In this document: positions 1 through 7,400 of the stretch, in pieces
Numbering within the stretch: position 1 is the stretch's first letter
Layout of the letters: every line of letters starts with the position of its first letter
DNA from: Gemmataceae bacterium
Lineage (GTDB): Bacteria; Planctomycetota; Planctomycetia; Gemmatales; Gemmataceae
Assembly (NCBI GenBank): GCA_020847555.1
Contig: JADLBT010000206.1
Span: forward strand, 1-31,763
Direction: 5' to 3'
DNA length: 31,763 nucleotides
The notes under the pieces: model-generated
The model's input: only the letters and a program-made list of their open reading frames with translations
What the model was told of the DNA's origin: nothing
Databases searched by the model: none
Made by a program: the position numbers and the translations under genes

Positions 1-1417
1 AGACGGCCACGCTCTCCCCCACGTCGGGGATTCCCACATTGGCGAACCCGGCGGCCGCCAGCCCGGCGGCCCGCGCGCCCGCCCGGTCCGGCTCGCCGTG
101 GACGAGACGCACCCGCTGCGCCGTTCCCGCCAGCGGCGTCAGGGCGGTCAGCAGCCCGCCGTGATCGGCGTGGCTGGACAGCCCGTTCAGCACCACCACC
201 TCGGCCTTCAGCGCCACCGTCCGCCCGAAAATGCGCACCTCCGGCCTGCGCTCCACCAACCGCCGGCCGAGGGTGCCCTCGGCCTGGTAGCCAGCGATGA
301 GGACCGTGCTGCGCGGATCCTCCAGGTTGTGACGCAAATGATGCAGGATGCGGCCGGCCTCACACATTCCGCTCGCCGAGATGATCACGCACGGCTCGCG
401 CCGCCCGTTCAGGGCGATGCTCTCGTGAACCCTGTCCACGTAGCGAACGTGCTGCTCGCCGAACAGTTCCGGATGCCGGCTGAGCAGGTGCAGCGTCTCG
501 TCGTCGAAGCACTCGGGGTGAGCGCGGAAGACCTCGGTGGCGCGCACCGCCAGCGGGCTATCGACGAACACCGGCAGGTCCGGTAGCCGCCCGGCGCTGC
601 TGAGCTGGTGCAGAAAGTAGACGACCGTCTGCGTGCGCCCGACGCTGAACGCCGGGATGATGACCTTGCCGCCGCGCGCCGCCGTGCGTCGGACCACCTC
701 GCCGAGACGCTCCGCCGTCTCGTCAACCGGCTCGTGCGTGTGGCCGCCGTAGGTACTCTCGCTGATGACGAGGTCGGCCGCTGGGACGGGCGCCGGATCG
801 CGCAGGATCGGGATGCCGGGCCGGCCCAGGTCGCCGGTGAAGGTCAGCCGCCGTTCGCCGCCGGGTCCATCGATGCGCAGCCCGACCATCGCCGACCCGA
901 GCAGGTGGCCGGCGTCCACGAACCGCCCTTCCAGCCCAGGCCCGACCGCGAACGGGGTGCCATACGGCACCGCCCGCAGCCGGAGCAGGGTGCGGAACAC
1001 CTCGCGTCCGGTGTAGAGCGGCTCGGCCGGCGGGTCGCCCGGTTCGCGGTGGCGGTTCAGGTACGCCGCGTCCTCCTCGTGGATCTTGGCAGCGTCGCCG
1101 AGCATGACCGCGGCGAGGGCGCGGGTGGCCGGGGTGCAGAAGACGGGGCCGGCGAACCCCTGGCGGACGAGGTTGGGCAGGTTGCCGCAGTGGTCGATGT
1201 GGGCGTGGCTGAGGATGACGGCGTCGATGTCGTGCGGGCGGAACGGGAATTCGCGGTTGCGGGCGAGGGTGTCGGTCCGGCGGCCCTGAAACAGGCCGCA
1301 GTCGAGGAGCACCGTCTGCCCGCAGGCGTCCACCTGATGCATCGACCCGGTCACTGTCCGGGCGGCGCCCCAGAAGGTAACGGTGGGTTCAGGAGGGCGT
1401 TTGCGCTTGCTGGCCAT
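1..1417 (-). CDS. MBL-fold beta-CASP RNA-processing-type hydrolase (3' end cut by window edge)
   Basis: Reading frame of 472 codons open to the left edge, so the C-terminus is missing. It begins MASKRKRPPEPTVTFWGAAR. The metallo-beta-lactamase signature SHAHIDH lies near residues 66-72, followed by a DAGHLLGSA zinc-site segment and a TGDLG segment. Beta-CASP features follow: SESTYGG, an IIPAFSVGRTQ segment and SSHADHGGL near the cut end. This order is typical of the COG1236/YSH1-like exonuclease group, which acts on RNA in the cytoplasm. The activity here is inferred from family only. The start lies 9 nt downstream of the giant gene's TAA stop with only a weak GAGAG upstream, so translational coupling is likely. 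An ATG 8 nt upstream is out of frame. Nothing in the sequence links it mechanistically to acyl-CoA oxidation. Confidence 0.9.
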   Translation of the reverse strand, partial: MASKRKRPPEPTVTFWGAARTVTGSMHQVDACGQTVLLDCGLFQGRRTDTLARNREFPFRPHDIDAVILSHAHIDHCGNLPNLVRQGFAGPVFCTPATRALAAVMLGDAAKIHEEDAAYLNRHREPGDPPAEPLYTGREVFRTLLRLRAVPYGTPFAVGPGLEGRFVDAGHLLGSAMVGLRIDGPGGERRLTFTGDLGRPGIPILRDPAPVPAADLVISESTYGGHTHEPVDETAERLGEVVRRTAARGGKVIIPAFSVGRTQTVVYFLHQLSSAGRLPDLPVFVDSPLAVRATEVFRAHPECFDDETLHLLSRHPELFGEQHVRYVDRVHESIALNGRREPCVIISASGMCEAGRILHHLRHNLEDPRSTVLIAGYQAEGTLGRRLVERRPEVRIFGRTVALKAEVVVLNGLSSHADHGGLLTALTPLAGTAQRVRLVHGEPDRAGARAAGLAAAGFANVGIPDVGESVAV

Positions 1418-1426
1418 GCTCTCATT

Positions 1427-4400
1427 TTAACCGACCGCTCCGCCCGCCCCAACGGAGCGGGCGGCGTCCGCGGCCGGATGGCCATCGGTGCCGGCGTGCT
1501 CCTCACGCAGGCGGGCGGTGAACGCGGGCACCGTCTCGAACAGATCGCCGACGACCGGGAAGACACGCGGCCGCGCCTGGCGCTGGTTGAGCGTCATCAG
1601 CGGCGCCTCCGGGTCGCGGTTGAAGGCGACGACGGTGGCACGCGGGCCGATGTAGTTCAGATGCTGCGGCGCCCCGCTCACCCCGATCGCCAGCAGGATG
1701 CGCGGGTTGACGCTCACCCCCGACTGGCCGATCTGGCGGTCCATCGGCAGCAGGTGCAGTTCCTCCGTCACCTTGCGCGACCCGCCCACCATTAGCCCGC
1801 GCACCCCCAGCGCGCGCAGCTCGCGTTCCAGCGGATCGATGACCGCCTCGTAGCCGTCGCGATTCCCGACGCCGAAGCCGACGTCAATGATGAACTCCGC
1901 GTCGCTCAGCCGCGCGACGCCCGCCTCGTGTTTCAACTCCTCCAGGAGACGCCGAATGTCTACCCGCCCATAGAAGCGCTCCAGTCGCGGCGTCCAGCGC
2001 TCGACCCGCGGGGCGGCGCCCTTCGCGACCGGCGGGACCGCACCGACCTCTGTCTCCGCGGTCAGGCCGATCCAGCATGTCCGCCCGGGAGCGAGGGCGA
2101 GCACCTGGCGCGTGCGCAACCGCCCGTGGCCAGGCGTCTCGGCGAGCAGCCGCCCTTGCTCGCGGTCCAGCGCCCGCACGCGCAGTGCCGCTGGAGCCAC
2201 GGTGCCGCGCTCAGTTGCCAGCGTTGCCAGGGCGCCCTCGGTCCACGGCTCGCCGACCACCGCGCTCACAAACGACCCACGCCCGCCGAGGCACTCGACC
2301 ACGACGCGACAGCGCACCTCCGCCGAGTCGTTCGCTTCCCCTGCGCTGAGCAGGCAAACGTCCCCCGGAGACAGCGCAAGCAATTCCGCGGCGGCGCGAC
2401 TCTGGGCGTCCTCCTCGGGCGGGACGAGCAGCAGCGCGCGTGTGTCGGCGCCGCCAGGGACGAACTGGGCCACGAACCGGGCCGCGTCGAGGGCGCGGGC
2501 CGCCGTCGGGCGCAGCCGCCCGTCGGCCTCCGCGGCGAGGACGGCGAGTACCACCGGCTTGCCGCTGGCGGCGGGACGAAGGAGGGAAGGTTCGCCGGTG
2601 TCCTCGATCATTGGGACAGGGGTCTCGGCGTCCAGCGCCGCGCCGGTGGGGCGGAAGCCGAGGGCGTCCGCCACGAGTTGCCCCGCCTCGTGAGGCAGCA
2701 GTGGCTGCGGCAGCTTTCCCACGCTCGCAGCCGCAGCCTGCCCGGCCTCCACGAATGCCACGGACCCGGCCTCGACCTGCGCCGGCCACGGGATCGCCTC
2801 GACCGCGTGCGCCAGGCCGGCGAGGTAGCCCTCCACGGTGAAGGCCCGCAGTGCGACGCCGGCCGCGACCGCCACTGCGGCCGGTAAGGTGCGTGTACGC
2901 TGCTGGCGGCCGTCCGGGTCGGTCAGCAACAGGGTATCCCCGTCGGCGCCGGCACGCACCGCGACCTGCGCGGCGGAACCGGCGAAGGTCTGGCCGAGCG
3001 CCCCCGCGGCCAGCCGGCCCAGCAGTCCCTCCGACCCGATACCGCACCCGCACAGGACAAGGTCGAAATTGTCGCTGCCCAGCGCGACCGCCAGCGCAGC
3101 GGCGGCGCGGTCCGTGGCGACCCCCCCCTCGGGGGCGAGCACCAGCCGCACCCGGTCGGCGCCCAGGCTGACGGCCTCGCGCAGCAGCTGGCCCGCCGAC
3201 GCCGGCGCGACCGTCGCCACCTCCACCCGGACCGGCGCCTCGGCCTGGTCGCGCAGGCGCAGGGCGGTTTCGAGCGCGGCGCGATCGGGCTCGGTCAGGA
3301 TCCGGTACGGTTCGAGCAGGCGCCCGTCGGCCACGGTCGGCTGCGGGCTGCCCGGGGCCGGCGGGTCGAGGAGCACAAGCACCGACAGCGGCCGCGTGAT
3401 CGTGCTGCGCGGGCGGAAGGCGGGCTCGGCGGGGGTGGGCCGGCGGAACAGCAGCGCGGCGGCCCGGACCGACGAGGCGTAGAGCCCGCGGCGCAGGCGG
3501 AGGAGTTCCTCGTCAAAGCGGCGCAGCCGGCCGCGGATCTCGGCCGCGCAGCGCACCAGGGCACGCCGCCCGACGTCGATGCGCCCGGCCAGCTCCTCGT
3601 CGTCGAGACCGCCGCGCTCCGTGGCCGGCCCCTGGGTCAGGCGACAGAGGAAGGCGAGCCGCCCGAGCGTGCTGCCGGCGGCGCCGACCCACGCGACCGC
3701 CTCGGCGAGCAGGAAGCAGTTAGCCTGCAGGTTCGCGTCCTGCCAGAGGCGCTGACCAAACCCCTCGATCGCCTCCCGCACCCGCCGCCACAGCTCCACC
3801 TTCAGCTCCTCGACCGCGCGTGCCTCGGGTCCGAGCCCGGTCGGCGGCGCGGCGGCGGACTGGCGGTTGGCGACGTCGCTCACCAGGTCGCGCAGGATGA
3901 AGAAGCGCTGGATCTCGTTCGTGCCCTCGTAGATGTTCAGCACCCGGGCGTCGCGCTTGCGCTTCTCGACGAGGTGCAGTTGCGTCTGTCCCGCCAGGCC
4001 GTGGACCTCCTCGGCCGTCTCGATGAGGCGGTGCAGCAGCTCGCTCACCAGCATCTTGCCGACGGCGCCTTCCAGGCGGATCGACTTCGTCTGCTTGTGC
4101 TCGAACCGGCCGATGATCTCGTGGGCGAGCGCCTCGGAGATGAATCGGTCCTCCTCGATCTGGTCGAGCCGCCACGCCAGGTGAGGAGCCACGGGGGAGA
4201 GGGAAAAGCCCACAGGTGGCGTCCCGTGGGAAGACTCCCCGGCACTTCGCCCACAGGCCGCAGCCCGTGAGCTTTGAATCGGTTCTTCGCTGACCCCGCG
4301 CGCGAAGTCGCGGCTCCACCGGGCGAGCCGGACCATCTGAGCCATCGCGGACATCGCCAGCCCGGCGCGACCGACGTTGAGCGTCTCCAGGGCGTTGACC

Positions 4401-7400
4401 TGGCCGCGTCCCTCCAGCCCAATCATGTTCTCGCGCGGCACACGCACCTGTTGCAGCGACAGTTCGTTGGTCGATGAGCCGAGTTGCCCCATCTTCGCCT
4501 CGTCCTTGCCGACCACCAGTCCCTCAGCGTGGCGGTCCACGATGAATCCTGTCACTCCTTCCTCGGTCTTCGCGTACAGCGCCATGATGCCGCACACGCG
4601 CCCGTTGGTGATCCACATCTTGGCGCCGGTCAGCTCCCAGTAGTCGTACCACAGGCGCCCGTCGCGCTCGCGCAGCTGGGCGATGTCGGTGAAGGCCACC
4701 TTGCGCTCGCCGTGGAGGTAGTAGCGCATGCGACGCGGGTCGTCCGTCTCGTAGTCATACTCGTCGAAGCGGATCGGGGCCGGCTCGGCGCCGTCGGACC
4801 AGCGGTAGAAGGCTTGCGGCTCGTCGCGACCATCGACTTTCGTGGTGCGGAACTCCAGGCGATCCGCATCCAGGAGGTAGCGCGGCTCCTTGCCGCCTTC
4901 AGGGACGAACCGCAGCACGCCGTCGGACTCGCGCTCGACCGGCACCGAGCGCAGGCGCGCCCGGGTGGCGACGCGGGCCGTGTCGGACCCGGCGGACGGC
5001 TCGGTCAGCGCGAACGCGGAGATCTGCCCGGCGGCGACCCAGCGCAGGAACAGGTCGGCGGCGCGCACCCGCCGGCCGATCTCGTCCTGCACCTGCGGCG
5101 CCCGGGCGCACGCCTCCTGCCAGGCGGCGCGGGCGTCCGCCAGCCGGGTGCGCATGGTGGACAGATCGAAGGCCAGCCCCGCCTTCCCTGCCTCCTGCCA
5201 CGCCTGAACGAACCGGAACCCCAGCACGCGGAGCACCGGCCTGCTCAGCACTGCCTCATTGAGCTTCTGCTGCAGCTCGCGGTAGGCCGCCGCGATGGCC
5301 TTGCCGTCCGCGGGCGGGCCGAACAAAGCGAGGAGGTGCTGCAGCTGGTCGCGTACCTCGTTTTGCAACGCGGTGTCATCGACGAACGCGGCGATATCCT
5401 TGCGCGCCTTCGGGAGATCCTTGTCGCGCGGCACCAGCACCGGCGTCGTGCCGAGGCTGCTGTTGACCTGGATCGTCAGCGACACCGCCACGTCCGCGAC
5501 CCGGTGGGCGCAGGTCGTGAGCAGGTAGTACTCCACCTTCGACCGCCCTTCGCCGCCGAGTTCCTTCGGGATCGGCATGCGGAAGAAGCCGTGGCGGCGC
5601 AGGAAGGCGAGGTCCGCGTCATCCGGGCGGTGCTCGCGTTCGAGGTAGCGCTCGTAGATCAACCCGTCGCGCGGGCCGCCGAACTGCGCGGTGAAGAGGT
5701 CGTGCAGCTCGCGGTCGTATGCGGCCAGGTGCGGATCCGTCTCGTTCATCTCGGGGACGTAGCACGGCTGCAGCGGATCGACCGGCTTGGCCAGGAAGTC
5801 ACCCGAATCGTAGGGGCACGGGGCAGCGAGGAACTCGGCGTAGCGCGTCACCGGCGGACCGGCGTTCGCCTCCGCGAGGGACGGCTTCTGCGGGCGCGTC
5901 GAACGAGCAAGGTCGCGGCGCACCGCCCCATCGAATTCTTCCAGGGCGCCGGCCGCCGCCTCCAGCCACACGCGCAGCAGCGCGATCTCGATTTCCGACC
6001 CGAGCCCGGGTTCCAGCCGCGCGTGGGTGCGCAGCAGGAGCGCCTTGCTGCCGAGCAGGTACGCATCCTGCCTGGCCAGGCCGTCGCCCACCTCGGCGCT
6101 GGCGGGGGTGAGCGGATCTTCAGCCCCGAACTGCCCGGCCGCGCGACACTCCGCGACCAGGGCACGCACCCGCGTGCGGTGGACGCGCAGCGCGTCGAGC
6201 TGGGCCTGTAGCGCCTTGCGCTGGGCGAGCTGATCGAACCGTTCGGCCTCGCCGGGCAGGGCGTCGAGCGCGTCGCCGTCCTCGCGCCAGCGCTCGCGCA
6301 GGCGGTTGCCGTGGGCGTGGAAGGCGGCGGGGTTTTCCGGGCCGAGGAAGCGCCAGGCGGCCGCGTCGCGGTAGTACTTCGAGAGGATGTCGTCCTCCGA
6401 GTACCCGGTGCCGCCGAAGACCTGGCCGGCGTTGTACGAGATGCTCCCGGGCGCCGTTCCCAGCGCCTCGGCGGCGAGCGCCTTCACCAGGGCCGCGCGT
6501 GTAACGGATACCTCGGAAAGATCGGCCGGCGCGAGGTCGTGGTCGAGCGTCTCGATCAGGTAGCGCCGGGCACCCATGTCGGCGATCATCTTCTTGACGG
6601 CGCCGAACTTGCCGATGGCGTCGCGGGCTTCCTCGTCCTGGAACAGCCCGGGGAACTGCACGCGCGTGGTCGCGTGCTCGATCGCGCGCCGGCACAGCAG
6701 ATCGGCCATGCCCGATGCGATCGAGACGAGGTCGGCGGAACTCAGCGCGTTCCAGAGCGCCCGCACACGCTCGCCGTCGATGCGCTGCCACGGTGGCGCG
6801 GCCGCCTTCTCGGCGAGGAGCACGCGCGTCAGCCCGGCCCCGCGCAGTCCGAGGGTGGCGAGCGGCTCCACGGTCAGCCCGCTGCCTGTGCCGGCAAGGA
6901 CCGCCAGCTCGTCGCCGCGGAGCAGAACCAGTTGCTCGCCATTCCGCGCGGGCACGAACAGGGCTTCTGCCCCCTCCGCTCGGCCCGACAGGATGGCGAA
7001 GCTGTGCCAGCTGCCCGGCTCCAGTGGCTTGCTCGTTCCAGTCAGCGCGATTGCGTCACGCGCCCACAGGTGACAGGCCGCGCGATATGCCAGCGACGGG
7101 TCGCGCCGCCCTAGCTCCGCCAGCAACATCTTGCGTCCGGGCGGGTGCAGGGTGTGCGCGAGGGCGTCCGCGTCGATGGCGGGGATCTGCCCGAGCAGGT
7201 CGAGCAGCAGGGCATTTTGCGCGCCGGTGAGCGGCGCCTGCCGTTCCAGGTCGCGCCAGACGTTCGGCGGAAACACCTCATCGAGGCGGCGCCGCCAGTC
7301 GGCCAGGCGCTCCGCCAGAGCCGCCGTCTCGTCCTCGGCGCGGAGCCAGACGGCGGCCGGTTCCGGGGGAACCTGCCCGACGGCAGGCGCCGGGCCGAGC

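Noticed and set aside
608..1795. 395-codon plus-strand frame over the beta-CASP gene and the giant gene's end
   Set aside because: It is a shadow frame; the minus strand has the metallo-beta-lactamase SHAHIDH motif.
4484..4643. A second start for a separate ACAD or ETF protein inside the giant gene
   Set aside because: I saw no Shine-Dalgarno sequence followed by an in-frame ATG at any domain border strong enough to propose internal initiation.
4484..6211. 575-codon open frame on the plus strand opposite the giant gene
   Set aside because: It has no ribosome binding site and no domain, and its composition is typical of antisense shadows in high-GC genes; the minus strand carries clear ACAD motifs.
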